Origin: Flavobacteriaceae bacterium | GTDB taxonomy: Bacteria > Bacteroidota > Bacteroidia > Flavobacteriales > Flavobacteriaceae | Direction: 5' to 3' | DNA length: 64,000 bases | Assembly (NCBI GenBank): GCA_022428005.1 | Contig: JAKMDI010000007.1 | Span: 1 to 64,000, forward strand | Part shown: positions 30,501 to 39,193 of the stretch, in pieces | Layout of the letters: every line of letters begins with the position of its first letter | Numbering within the stretch: position 1 is the first letter of the stretch | The notes under the pieces: model-generated | Databases searched by the model: none | Told to the model about the DNA's origin: nothing | What the model saw: only the letters and a program-made list of their open reading frames with translations | Made by a program: the position numbers and the translations under genes

Positions 30501-31850
30501 TTATAAAAACATGCTTTCCACTCGTTTGATGGCGCGAGGCATGGCACACACCACTACCCTATCTCCAGGCTTAATGGTGTAATCGCCGAGTGCAATAATA
30601 CCCTCACCCGATCTGATCACCCCTCCAATACTGGCCATCCTGGGAAAATCTAAGTCTTTAATTTTCTGATTGGCTACTTTAGATCGTGGGTGAACCACAA
30701 ACTCTAAAATTTCTGCGTTCAGGTTGTTGAGGGTGGTCATGTCAACCACATCACCCCTCCTGATATATCTGAAGATAGTATTTGCAGTAAGTAGTTTTTT
30801 ATTGATCAATGTATCGATACCGATGGCTTGAGAAAGATGAAAATAATCCATATTTTCAACCAGTGCTATGGTTTTTTCAACCCCTTTAGAGCTGGCCATC
30901 AAACAAGACATTATATTGGTTTCTGAGTTTTCTGTTACAGAAATAAAAGCATCCATCGACTCAATAGATTCTTCTTCTAACAACTCTGAGCTTCTGCCAT
31001 CACCATGGATTACCGTTAGATCAGGTAATTCCTCCCAAATTTCCATGGCCTTGATTTTATTTTGTTCGAGCAGTATCACCCTGAACTTTTTCTCACAAAG
31101 CTCCCTTGCAGTGTTCACCCCAATTTTACTACCTCCGAGTATCATCACGTTTTTTATGGGTTTATTGCTTTTTCCGGACAGCTTTTGAATTTCTTCAACC
31201 CCTTCTTTTAGCGTGATAAAAAATACGGTATCGCCGGCTTCAAAAAGGGTATCCCCTCTTGGAATCAGGGTAAACTGTGTACCTTTTCGCTGAATAGCGA
31301 CAGGCATAAAATGTACATCGGGAAATACAGAAGCGGCTTCTTTTACTGTTTTTCCTACGAAAGGGACCTCTGCACCCAGCTGGGTACCAATCATTGTTAA
31401 GGCTCCCTCCTCAAATTCGTAGCTGTTGGTAAAGGCAGATTGGTCTAATAATTGCTGAATTTCGTCGGCGGCCAACTCCTCAGGCGAAATTAATTCATCC
31501 ACGCCAATATCTTGAAAGCTTATGGATTGGTCGGCATTGGTAAATTCCGTATTTGAAATACGCGCTATGGTCCGCTTACAACCCAATTGCTTGGCCAGCG
31601 CGCAAATGGTAATATTGACAGACTCTGAAGCGGTTACGGCGATAAACAAATCAGATTCTGAAGTATCAGACTCTTTTAAAACAGCCAAAGAAGAAGCGTT
31701 TCCTCTAAGGGTTTTAATGTCTAAATGCCCTTCGGCATAGTTTAACCGATCTTTAAGCGTATCGATCAAAGTGATGTCAAGAGATTCGTAGGAGAGTAAT
31801 TTTGCCAAGTGAAAACCCACTTCTCCAGCTCCTGCAATGATTATTTTCAT
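30501..31850 (-). CDS. trkA: Trk potassium transporter regulatory subunit TrkA
   Basis: Cytoplasmic NAD(H)- and nucleotide-binding ring that gates TrkH. 449 residues from the ATG at 31850 (MKIIIAGAGEVGFHLAKLL). Two RCK repeats: RCK-N at 1-130 and about 230-350 with GxGxxG-type pockets (AGAGEVG and ILGGSKIG), each followed by an RCK-C domain. A -7 element lies at 31874-31881 upstream, inside the longer frame, which supports the shorter start. Confidence 0.95.
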   Translation of the reverse strand: MKIIIAGAGEVGFHLAKLLSYESLDITLIDTLKDRLNYAEGHLDIKTLRGNASSLAVLKESDTSESDLFIAVTASESVNITICALAKQLGCKRTIARISNTEFTNADQSISFQDIGVDELISPEELAADEIQQLLDQSAFTNSYEFEEGALTMIGTQLGAEVPFVGKTVKEAASVFPDVHFMPVAIQRKGTQFTLIPRGDTLFEAGDTVFFITLKEGVEEIQKLSGKSNKPIKNVMILGGSKIGVNTARELCEKKFRVILLEQNKIKAMEIWEELPDLTVIHGDGRSSELLEEESIESMDAFISVTENSETNIMSCLMASSKGVEKTIALVENMDYFHLSQAIGIDTLINKKLLTANTIFRYIRRGDVVDMTTLNNLNAEILEFVVHPRSKVANQKIKDLDFPRMASIGGVIRSGEGIIALGDYTIKPGDRVVVCAMPRAIKRVESMFL

Positions 31851-31873
31851 AATGTAAGTTCGAAAACTTAATG

Positions 31874-31881
31874 CAAATATA
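31874..31881 (-). promoter_or_regulatory. Promoter -7 element (TATATTTG) of trkA-trkH
   Basis: Exact TAnnTTTG on the minus strand, 23 nucleotides before the trkA ATG; no TTG at the expected -33 spacing. It diverges from the ubiE promoter 60 bp away. Confidence 0.5.
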
Positions 31882-31938
31882 GGAAACATTGGAGTGTCTT
31901 TTTTGATTTCGTTAAATCCGAGTAGATTTGAATTGTTC

Positions 31939-31946
31939 TATCTTTG
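31939..31946 (+). promoter_or_regulatory. Promoter -7 element (TATCTTTG) of ubiE
   Basis: Exact TAnnTTTG match ending only 3 bases before the ATG at 31950. Transcription would begin at about the A of ATG, predicting a leaderless mRNA. No good -33 TTG. Confidence 0.5.
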
Positions 31947-31949
31947 CAT

Positions 31950-32690
31950 ATGTCCAAGAAACAAGTGCTTCCCTACCAGAACAAAAAAAGCTCTAAGAAA
32001 ACACAGGTAACCCAAATGTTTGATGGTATTTCTGCCCAATATGACCTGATGAACAGGATTATTTCGGGTGGCATCGACATACGTTGGAGAAAAAACGTGG
32101 TTGCGATGTTGATGGATGAAAGACCTAAAAAAATTTTAGATGTTGCCACGGGTACGGGAGACCTTGCATTGGCACTGCTCAAAACCAAAGCTGATGAAAT
32201 AGTTGGTATTGACATTTCAAAAGGAATGTTGGATTTGGGCAAAGAAAAAGTAAAAAAACAGCAGCAGCACAAAACCATAAAAATGGAAATTGGGGACAGC
32301 GAAAACATCACTTACAATGACAATTACTTCGACGCTGTCACCGTTGCCTTTGGTGTAAGGAATTTTGAAAATTTAGACCAAGGGCTTTCTGAAATACTAC
32401 GTGTTTTAAGACCTGGAGGAGATTTGGTCATTTTAGAAACCGCTGTGCCCAAAAATATATTGATTCGAAAATTCTACTATTTGTACACACGATTTATCAT
32501 GCCCTCTTTGGGAAAACTATTTTCTAAGGACCGGTCGGCCTATAGATATTTATCCGACTCTGCTGCCGCTTTTCCATTTGGGAAAGCTTTCAACAATATT
32601 TTAGCAAAAAATGGGTTTATAGAAATAGAGGACATCCCCCAAACCCTTGGGGTGGCTTCCATATATCGTGCAAAAAAACCGACATTTTAA
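31950..32690 (+). CDS. ubiE: Demethylmenaquinone methyltransferase (MenG/UbiE)
   Basis: SAM-dependent C-methyltransferase of the last menaquinone step. 246 residues from the ATG at 31950 (MSKKQVLPYQNKKSSKK). Family motifs: MFDGISAQYDLMNRIISGGID, SAM-binding ILDVATGTGDLAL and VAFGVRNFENLDQGL, then ILRVLRPGGDLVILE. Bacteroidota use menaquinone, so the menaquinone reaction is the likely one. Overlaps the start of the PorT gene. Confidence 0.95.
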   Translation: MSKKQVLPYQNKKSSKKTQVTQMFDGISAQYDLMNRIISGGIDIRWRKNVVAMLMDERPKKILDVATGTGDLALALLKTKADEIVGIDISKGMLDLGKEKVKKQQQHKTIKMEIGDSENITYNDNYFDAVTVAFGVRNFENLDQGLSEILRVLRPGGDLVILETAVPKNILIRKFYYLYTRFIMPSLGKLFSKDRSAYRYLSDSAAAFPFGKAFNNILAKNGFIEIEDIPQTLGVASIYRAKKPTF

Positions 32691-33420
32691 AATATTATTT
32701 CTCGCTGGTCTGTTAATCATCGTGACCAACCACACTCTTTGTGCGCAATACCCAACGGTGCGGGAGAGAGTCATCAATCTCCCAAATTTTGATGACCCTT
32801 TTTTACATTACGGCTATTTTGTCGGTGTAAACAATTTTGATTTTAAGTTTTTGTATGAAGGGGGATACTACGAAAATGGACTCCGGGATATTGAAGTCAA
32901 GTCCAATACAGGGTTTAATGTTGGTCTTATAGGAGATATGAGGATAAATAAGTTCATCAACCTAAGGCTGGAACCTGGACTGTATTACTCCAAAAGAGAT
33001 CTAATGTACCCTGAAAATTCGATTTTTGAAAACGAATCCGATCGCTTGAGAGAAGTGAAATCTACCTATATTCACCTCCCGCTAATAGTAAAATTCAGTG
33101 CCGGACGCATCAATAATTTTCGTCCCTTTGTATTGGCTGGAATATCAACAGATTTTAATCTGTCGAGTAACCATAAGAACGTCGATGATAATTTTAGTGC
33201 TGTATTCCGAATGGAACCTCAAAACATAAATTATGAAATTGGTTTGGGTTTTGACTTTTACCTGTACTACTTTAAATTCTCACCCTCCATACGCGGAATA
33301 TTTTCAATGCAAAACGAGCTGATTCCAGACAATCCAAATACCAGCGGTCCCAGCCCGTGGACAGGTAATATCCAAGAAATGGTCAGCCGAGGATTTGCGA
33401 TCAACTTAACTTTTGAGTAA
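32668..33420 (+). CDS. porT: PorT-family outer-membrane beta-barrel protein (type IX secretion)
   Basis: PorT/SprT proteins are outer-membrane barrels needed for type IX secretion and gliding in Bacteroidota. 250 residues from the GTG at 32668: signal peptide (about 1-27, ending TLCAQ) then a predicted 8-stranded barrel (GYFVGVNNFDFKFLYEGGYY, GFNVGLIGDMRINKFINLRLEPGLYYSKRDL, aromatic C-terminus INLTFE). No ATG is available upstream of the signal peptide; GTG 32668 or TTG 32647 must serve, and both overlap the ubiE end by 23-44 nucleotides. The ubiE-porT order is common in Flavobacteriaceae as I know them. Confidence 0.85.
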   Translation: MQKNRHFKILFLAGLLIIVTNHTLCAQYPTVRERVINLPNFDDPFLHYGYFVGVNNFDFKFLYEGGYYENGLRDIEVKSNTGFNVGLIGDMRINKFINLRLEPGLYYSKRDLMYPENSIFENESDRLREVKSTYIHLPLIVKFSAGRINNFRPFVLAGISTDFNLSSNHKNVDDNFSAVFRMEPQNINYEIGLGFDFYLYYFKFSPSIRGIFSMQNELIPDNPNTSGPSPWTGNIQEMVSRGFAINLTFE

Positions 33421-33431
33421 TTGATCCCGAC

Positions 33432-34151
33432 TCAGGGGCGGAATATTTCACTCAACAAAATAGCAGTGGCATTAGCTACATTTAGACTTTCTGGTCCCTC
33501 GCCATCCATCCCTCTGGGAATGGTAACTTTATTTTCAATTTTATCGAGTAGTTCGCTGCTGATGCCACGAGACTCACTGCCCATAACCAACAAGCCGCTC
33601 TTTGGAAAAGTCAGCTCATAGTGTGCAGTTCCAGCTAAGGTGGCGGCAAAAACTTCGCCTTTAAAACCGTCAATTAAAGTGGCTAAATCAAGGTAATGGC
33701 AACTTACTCTGGTAATGGAGCCCATTGTGGACTGGACTACTTTTGGGTTAAAACAGTCCACTGAATTGGGGCTGCAATATATATCCTCAATACCATACCA
33801 ATCACACAGTCTGATGATGGTCCCCAGGTTTCCTGGATCCGAGACGCCTTCCAAAACGAGAGAAAACTGACTGTAATTTATTTTTGGGGTTTTGATTTTG
33901 GGCAGGTGAAAAATGGACAAAACACGACTGGCCGACGAAAAATGGGAGATGCGTTCTAACTCGGACTGATCTACATTTGTAGTGGAAATATCTTTTAGGG
34001 GGCTACTGGAGTAAATCGAATCTGCATTCCAGCCCGCATCAAGCAGTTCCCTCACGACCTTCTCCCCTTCGGCGACAAACATACCAGTTTGTTGGCGGTA
34101 TTTTTTTTGCGATAATTGACGGATATGTTTGCGTTGATTTTTGCTTAACAT
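33432..34151 (-). CDS. TrmH-family RNA 2'-O-methyltransferase (SPOUT)
   Basis: Likely methylates a ribose in rRNA or tRNA with SAM; the target is not evident. 239 residues: MLSKNQRKHIRQLSQKKYR at the N-terminus (typical of the TrmH/RlmB-like group that recognises RNA with a leading helical domain), then SPOUT motifs DPGNLGTIIRLCDW, LLVMGSESRGIS and GPESLNVANATAILL. Convergent with porT (11 nucleotides between stops) and divergent from the TamL-like gene, whose promoter lies within this gene's first codons. Confidence 0.92.
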   Translation of the reverse strand: MLSKNQRKHIRQLSQKKYRQQTGMFVAEGEKVVRELLDAGWNADSIYSSSPLKDISTTNVDQSELERISHFSSASRVLSIFHLPKIKTPKINYSQFSLVLEGVSDPGNLGTIIRLCDWYGIEDIYCSPNSVDCFNPKVVQSTMGSITRVSCHYLDLATLIDGFKGEVFAATLAGTAHYELTFPKSGLLVMGSESRGISSELLDKIENKVTIPRGMDGEGPESLNVANATAILLSEIFRP

Positions 34152-34169
34152 TCAAAAAGCTTAATTTTG
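34141..34169 (+). promoter_or_regulatory. Promoter of the TamL-like gene
   Basis: TTG (34141-34143), 18-base spacer, TAATTTTG (34162-34169). It overlaps the 5' end of the divergent methyltransferase gene. The -7 element abuts the ATG at 34170, so the next in-frame ATG at 34185 is probably the true start. Confidence 0.6.
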
Positions 34170-34184
34170 ATGAACACTCTACTC

Positions 34185-36740
34185 ATGAGAAACTACTTGC
34201 CATCAAAGTTAGCGATTATCTCCATTTTGTGGCTGGTATTTTATGGGTGTAGTAGTACCGAAAAAATTGCAGGTTCCAATTATCTCTTAGAGAGAAATCA
34301 AATCTTTAAAAACCAAGAGGAATTGGTCAATGATCCTGTAAAGTTGCTCCTGGTTGACCAACCCAACAAAAAAGTATTGGGCATCCCTTTCAAAAGAAAT
34401 TTATTTGTTCTGGCCGAAAAAAATCCGGACTCCACCTTCAACGCCTGGCTCCAAAAAAAACCCAACAGAAAAAAAAGGTTAGAAAAATGGCTTTCCGCAA
34501 AGCAGGTCACAACATTGAGCAATTATAAAAAAGGGGTCAACAATTGGCTTACGCAAAGTGGAGAGGCACCTGTTTTTCTGGACAGCTCAGCTACCCAAAA
34601 AAGTGCCAATCGACTGAAACAGTTTTATAAAAATCAGGGGTATTTTGACACAGAAGTAGCATCAAAATATACATTTTATCCGAACCGAATAGCCAAAGTG
34701 GAATATCACATAGCTACTGGTAATCAATACACAATCGACAGCATAACAAGGCAAATAAGCTCCCCTGCTTTGGACTCGCTCTATGCGCTGTCTTTTGCGG
34801 ATCGTCTCATAAATAGAGGGGAAGCTTTTGAAATAGACCGATTTGAAGCGGAACGGGCAAGGATCATTAATTTTTTTAGAAACAATGGTGTTTATAATTT
34901 TCAACAAAACAGCATTCAATTTACCGCTGCGATTGACAGCAGCGGGAGAGACACCAAAATCCCTATTGTTGTCGACATCTCAAATCTTCAAAAAAGGGTG
35001 AATGATACTTTACGCACCGAGGCCTATCAAATTCATCCTGTCTCTAAAATCAATGTATATGTAGATACCCCCGGCCAGCTGGGACAATTAAATAGTTTTA
35101 CCGATAGTTTATCTCATAAAGATTTCACTCTATATTTCAAAGGGAAATTGAAATACAAACCCAAAACTTTTGAGGACGTGATTTTTATAGAAAAAGGGAA
35201 AGCCTACAGTGATTATCAGCGATCACAAACCTATCGTTATATTTCCAACCTTAGGAATTTTAAATACCCCAGTATTACCTATAGCCTTATTGATAAAGAT
35301 CGACCTGACCTGGTTGCTAATGTTTTTTTAAACCCCAAAGAACGATTTTCGATGGGCTTTGACTTGGACCTGTCACACTCAAATATTCAAGATTTCGGTT
35401 TCTCTGTAGGAAGCTCATTTGGCATCAGAAATATTTTTAGAGGAGCTGAAAATCTTGAGATAGGTGTAAAAAATACCTTAGGTTCATCAAGTGATATCGC
35501 ATCAATAAATCGGCAATTGTTCAATCTATATGAGTTGGGAGCAGATATCAAACTGCGCTTTCCCAGAATATTTTTTCCTTTAAATGTAGAAGGCATTATT
35601 CCCAAAACCATGAATCCCTCCACCGATATAACTTTCAATGCCACCCTACAGCAAAATATTGGATTGGACAAACAATATTTTGGTGCCCAGTATCAATTGA
35701 TTTGGCAGCCCAGTGCTCTGTCCAAGATGAATTTTAAAATAATTGATTTAGAATTTATCAATAATCAAAACGTAAATAATTATTTCAATGTTTATAAAAA
35801 TGCCTACAGCAGACTCAATGACATTGCCAAAGACTATAACACCAACCCCGACAACCTCAATTCCGATGGTGATCTTATCATCCCCAATGGGGCCGTTAAT
35901 TTTATGTCGGAAGTTCTCAACAATCAAACCCCACTCAACGACCAAAACGGAAGGTTCCAAGAGGTCAATTTGATAAAAGAGCGACAAACACGATTGACTA
36001 CGAATAACCTCATTTTTGGGTCTTCATTTGGCATCAATTACAAAAGCCAAGAGAATATATTAGATGAGTCATTTTTTCAGCTCCAATGGAAGATAAGTCT
36101 TGTGGGAAGCTTACTGAATGAAATTATTAAATCCACAGATGCTAAGAAAAACGAAAACGACCAATATGAAATAGCAGGTGTCACGCCTTCACAGTACATC
36201 AAAACCGAGCTGAATTACATCAAGCACTGGCAACTGTCGTCGGAGACAGTATTGGCCCTTCGCGCTTTTGGAGGGGTCGCAATACCATTTGGAAATGCTG
36301 AAAATATTCCTTTCAATCGTTCCTATTTTTCTGGAGGTGCAAACGACAACAGAGGCTGGCGGGCCTATCATTTGGGGCCAGGAAGTAGCACCAACCTGAA
36401 TGAATTTAATGAGGCCAATCTAAAACTCACTTTTAATTTGGAGTACAGATTTCCTTTTATTGGAAACATGAGTGCTGCTTTTTTTATTGACGCTGGAAAC
36501 ATATGGAATGTCTTGGACAATGTGAATGACCCTACCTACCGATTTGATGGTTTACAAGATTTGAATGAGATCGCGGTGGGAACAGGTTTTGGACTCCGGT
36601 ATGATTTTGATTTTTTTGTTTTCCGTTTGGATACAGGTTTTAAAACTCATGATCCATCACTTCCTATATCTTCCCGATGGCAAACAGATTATGCCATAAA
36701 AAACGCTGTTTTTAATATTGGAATTAATTATCCATTTTAG
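34185..36740 (+). CDS. TamL-like outer-membrane lipoprotein of the BamA/TamA (Omp85) family
   Basis: Omp85 proteins insert barrels into the outer membrane; Bacteroidota encode a lipidated TamA relative called TamL. 851 residues from the ATG at 34185: lipoprotein signal MRNYLPSKLAIISILWLVFYGC with Cys22, then POTRA-like repeats in the first half (NYLLERNQ, RLKQFYKNQGYFDTEVASKY, IINFFRNNGVYNFQ, KGKLKYKPKTFEDVIFIEKG) and a 16-strand type barrel with the Omp85 motif region SGGANDNRGWRAYHLGPG and FNLEYRFPFIGNMSAAFFIDAGNIW. The final residue is Phe (NIGINYPF), as in BAM substrates. Starts at 34170 or TTG 34167 are possible. Confidence 0.88.
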   Translation: MRNYLPSKLAIISILWLVFYGCSSTEKIAGSNYLLERNQIFKNQEELVNDPVKLLLVDQPNKKVLGIPFKRNLFVLAEKNPDSTFNAWLQKKPNRKKRLEKWLSAKQVTTLSNYKKGVNNWLTQSGEAPVFLDSSATQKSANRLKQFYKNQGYFDTEVASKYTFYPNRIAKVEYHIATGNQYTIDSITRQISSPALDSLYALSFADRLINRGEAFEIDRFEAERARIINFFRNNGVYNFQQNSIQFTAAIDSSGRDTKIPIVVDISNLQKRVNDTLRTEAYQIHPVSKINVYVDTPGQLGQLNSFTDSLSHKDFTLYFKGKLKYKPKTFEDVIFIEKGKAYSDYQRSQTYRYISNLRNFKYPSITYSLIDKDRPDLVANVFLNPKERFSMGFDLDLSHSNIQDFGFSVGSSFGIRNIFRGAENLEIGVKNTLGSSSDIASINRQLFNLYELGADIKLRFPRIFFPLNVEGIIPKTMNPSTDITFNATLQQNIGLDKQYFGAQYQLIWQPSALSKMNFKIIDLEFINNQNVNNYFNVYKNAYSRLNDIAKDYNTNPDNLNSDGDLIIPNGAVNFMSEVLNNQTPLNDQNGRFQEVNLIKERQTRLTTNNLIFGSSFGINYKSQENILDESFFQLQWKISLVGSLLNEIIKSTDAKKNENDQYEIAGVTPSQYIKTELNYIKHWQLSSETVLALRAFGGVAIPFGNAENIPFNRSYFSGGANDNRGWRAYHLGPGSSTNLNEFNEANLKLTFNLEYRFPFIGNMSAAFFIDAGNIWNVLDNVNDPTYRFDGLQDLNEIAVGTGFGLRYDFDFFVFRLDTGFKTHDPSLPISSRWQTDYAIKNAVFNIGINYPF

Positions 36741-36755
36741 TCTGAAAAAGTTTGA

Positions 36756-36763
36756 TACTTTTG
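36756..36763 (+). promoter_or_regulatory. Promoter -7 element (TACTTTTG) of fbaA
   Basis: Exact TAnnTTTG, 21 nucleotides before the fbaA ATG; no clear TTG at -33. Confidence 0.5.
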
Positions 36764-36784
36764 TGATTGTAAACCTTTTTTTTG

Positions 36785-37855
36785 ATGAAAAACAACTTTC
36801 CTAAAGGAGTCCTCACTGGCAATCAAGTTCAAGAGTTATTTCAATATGCAAAACAACAAGCCTTTGCGCTGCCAGCCGTCAATGTTGTTGGTAGTAACTC
36901 TGTCAACGCTGTTATAGAAACTGCTGCTGAATTAAACAGCCCTGTCATCATTCAATTTTCAAACGGCGGGTCTCAGTTTATGGCTGGAAAAGGCTTGTCA
37001 AATGAAAATCAAAAGTCCGCCATTGCTGGAGGTGTTTCTGGTGCCAAACACGTTCATGAATTGGCCAAACAATATGGCGCATCGGTTATCTTACATACCG
37101 ATCATTGTGCCAAAAATCTGCTCCCCTGGATAGACGGACTGTTGGATGCTGGTGAAATTTTTTATCGACAAACGGGAAAACCCCTCTACAGCTCCCATAT
37201 GTTAGACCTTTCTGAGGAGCCCATAGAGGAGAACATTGAGATTTGTAAAACCTACCTCACCCGAATGGAGAAAATGGGCATGACACTTGAAATTGAGCTT
37301 GGGGTAACGGGAGGTGAGGAAGATGGTGTCGACAATACTGACATTGATGTTTCAAAACTTTATACCCAACCCGAGGAAGTTGCCTATGCCTATGAAGAGC
37401 TCAGCAAAATAAGTCCTCGGTTTACCGTAGCTGCTGCTTTCGGGAATGTACATGGCGTTTACAAACCTGGAAATGTGAAATTGACCCCAAAAATCCTTAA
37501 AAACTCCCAAGAATATATCTCCAACAAATTTGGTGTTCCCAACAATACCGTTGATTTTGTTTTCCACGGAGGATCTGGCTCTTCACTCGAAGAGATATCA
37601 GAGGCCATTGGGTATGGTGTTATCAAAATGAATATAGATACCGACCTGCAATATGCTTTTACTGAAGGTATTAGAGATTATATGGTTAATAACATCGATT
37701 ACCTGAAAACCCAAATCGGCAATCCCGAAGGTGCTGATTCACCCAATAAAAAATATTACGATCCCAGGAAATGGTTGAGAAAGGGAGAAGAGACTTTTAA
37801 AGCAAGACTGATCAAAGCATTCGAGGATCTAAATAACGTCAACACGCTAAGTTGA
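36785..37855 (+). CDS. fbaA: Fructose-bisphosphate aldolase, class II
   Basis: Zn-dependent glycolytic and gluconeogenic aldolase. 356 residues from ATG 36785, the Escherichia coli FbaA (class IIa) type. Metal ligands are in VILHTDHCAKNLLPWIDG (His and nearby Asp), the ELGVTGGEEDGVDN loop, FGNVHGVYKPGNV (His) and FHGGSGSS (His, phosphate binding); KMNIDTDLQYAFTEGI is also typical. Likely cotranscribed with accD 32 nucleotides downstream. Confidence 0.97.
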   Translation: MKNNFPKGVLTGNQVQELFQYAKQQAFALPAVNVVGSNSVNAVIETAAELNSPVIIQFSNGGSQFMAGKGLSNENQKSAIAGGVSGAKHVHELAKQYGASVILHTDHCAKNLLPWIDGLLDAGEIFYRQTGKPLYSSHMLDLSEEPIEENIEICKTYLTRMEKMGMTLEIELGVTGGEEDGVDNTDIDVSKLYTQPEEVAYAYEELSKISPRFTVAAAFGNVHGVYKPGNVKLTPKILKNSQEYISNKFGVPNNTVDFVFHGGSGSSLEEISEAIGYGVIKMNIDTDLQYAFTEGIRDYMVNNIDYLKTQIGNPEGADSPNKKYYDPRKWLRKGEETFKARLIKAFEDLNNVNTLS

Positions 37856-37887
37856 TTTAATTTTCACCTGTAAAAATCGATATCCCT

Positions 37888-38745
37888 ATGAGTTGGTTCA
37901 AAAGAAGTGAAAAAGGTATCCAAACCAAAACCGAGGAGAAAAAAGACATCCCAAAGGGATTGTGGTACAAAACTCCAACGGGGAAAATAGTAGAAACCCA
38001 AGAACTCGCCTCAAATTTCTATGTGTCTCCAGAGGACGACTATCACGTTCATATTGGGAGCAAGGAATATTTTGAGATTTTGTTTGATGACAACCACTAC
38101 AAGGAGTTGGATGCAAAACTAAAATCCAAAGACTTTCTAAATTTTAAAGATTCAAAAAAATATGTTGACCGTTTAAAAGACGCTCAAAAAAAATCTGGAC
38201 TGAATGACGCTATCCGAACGGCTGTTGGCAAATCCAAAGGGAAAGGTATAGTAATTGCCTGTATGGATTTTGCTTTTATAGGCGGTTCCATGGGCTCTGT
38301 AGTGGGTGAAAAAATTGCCCGAGCAGCAGACCATGCCATCCAAAACCACTTTCCCTTGGTGATTATATCCAAATCTGGAGGTGCCAGAATGATGGAATCT
38401 GCGAATTCATTGATGCAAATGGCTAAAACCTCAGCAAAGTTGGCAGAATTGGCGGAAGCCAAATTACCCTACATCTCGTTGTGTACCGACCCCACCACTG
38501 GTGGTACTACTGCATCGTTTGCCATGCTGGGCGATATCAATATCGGAGAGCCCGGTGCGCTGATTGCATTTGCAGGCCCAAGAGTGGTGAAAGATACTAC
38601 GGGACAAGAGCTCCCAGAAGGTTTTCAAAAAAGTGAGTTCTTACTTGAAAAAGGTTTTTTAGATTTTATTTCACACAGAAAACAACTGAAATATAAAATC
38701 AATTTGTATTTGGATTTAATCATGAACCAGCCCTTGAGAGATTAA
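37888..38745 (+). CDS. accD: Acetyl-CoA carboxylase, carboxyltransferase beta subunit, without zinc-finger cysteines
   Basis: Transfers carboxyl from biotin to acetyl-CoA in fatty-acid synthesis, in an alpha2-beta2 complex with AccA. 285 residues. The catalytic crotonase-type domain is normal ([67 protein letters not shown]-type [14 protein letters not shown]). The N-terminal zinc ribbon is remodelled: where CxxC pairs normally occur the sequence reads [12 protein letters not shown] and [15 protein letters not shown], with no Cys. Confidence 0.96.
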   Translation: MSWFKRSEKGIQTKTEEKKDIPKGLWYKTPTGKIVETQELASNFYVSPEDDYHVHIGSKEYFEILFDDNHYKELDAKLKSKDFLNFKDSKKYVDRLKDAQKKSGLNDAIRTAVGKSKGKGIVIACMDFAFIGGSMGSVVGEKIARAADHAIQNHFPLVIISKSGGARMMESANSLMQMAKTSAKLAELAEAKLPYISLCTDPTTGGTTASFAMLGDINIGEPGALIAFAGPRVVKDTTGQELPEGFQKSEFLLEKGFLDFISHRKQLKYKINLYLDLIMNQPLRD

Positions 38746-38759
38746 TTATGCCATTTCAA

Positions 38760-38789
38760 TTGTAGATTTAATATTAACAAGTATATTTG
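38760..38789 (+). promoter_or_regulatory. Promoter of rpsO
   Basis: TTG (38760-38762), exactly 19 bases, then TATATTTG (38782-38789): a perfect Bacteroidota promoter, 38 nucleotides before the rpsO ATG. Confidence 0.85.
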
Positions 38790-38827
38790 CACACATTTTA
38801 CATAAAAATTATTTAAACAATATTGGC

Positions 38828-39097
38828 ATGTATCTCAACAAAGAAGTAAAACAAGAGATTTTCAAGAAGTACGGAAAATCAGAGAAAAACACAGGTTCTG
38901 CAGAGGGTCAAATTGCCCTTTTTTCACACAGAATCGACCACCTTTCCAAACATTTAAAAACCAATAAAAAAGACTTTAATACGGAACGTTCCTTGGTGAA
39001 GTTAGTAGGAAAACGTCGTCATCTTTTAGATTATCTAAAGTCAAAAGACATTGAACGTTATCGTTCTATCGTCAAAGAACTGGGATTGAGAAAATAA
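38828..39097 (+). CDS. rpsO: 30S ribosomal protein S15
   Basis: Binds the 16S central domain and forms an intersubunit bridge. 89 residues in four helices; GSAEGQIALFSHRIDHLSKH and the C-terminal VGKRRHLLDYLKSKDIERY signature. Upstream of pnp, the arrangement found in most bacteria. Confidence 0.98.
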   Translation: MYLNKEVKQEIFKKYGKSEKNTGSAEGQIALFSHRIDHLSKHLKTNKKDFNTERSLVKLVGKRRHLLDYLKSKDIERYRSIVKELGLRK

Positions 39098-39142
39098 TTC
39101 CAATTTCTTTGAAGCACATCTATTTACTGAATCAGTTTTTCG

Positions 39143-39183
39143 TTGGTTGCTGCAACACACAACAACAAAAATTTTACAACCAA
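39143..39183 (+). promoter_or_regulatory. Possible stem in the pnp leader
   Basis: TTGGTTG (39143-39149) is the exact reverse complement of CAACCAA (39177-39183), 11 nucleotides before the pnp ATG; an alternative small hairpin GTTG-ctg-CAAC sits inside. In enterics a leader stem controls pnp through RNase III; whether this one does so is unknown. Confidence 0.3.
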
Positions 39184-39193
39184 TTTAGAAAAA

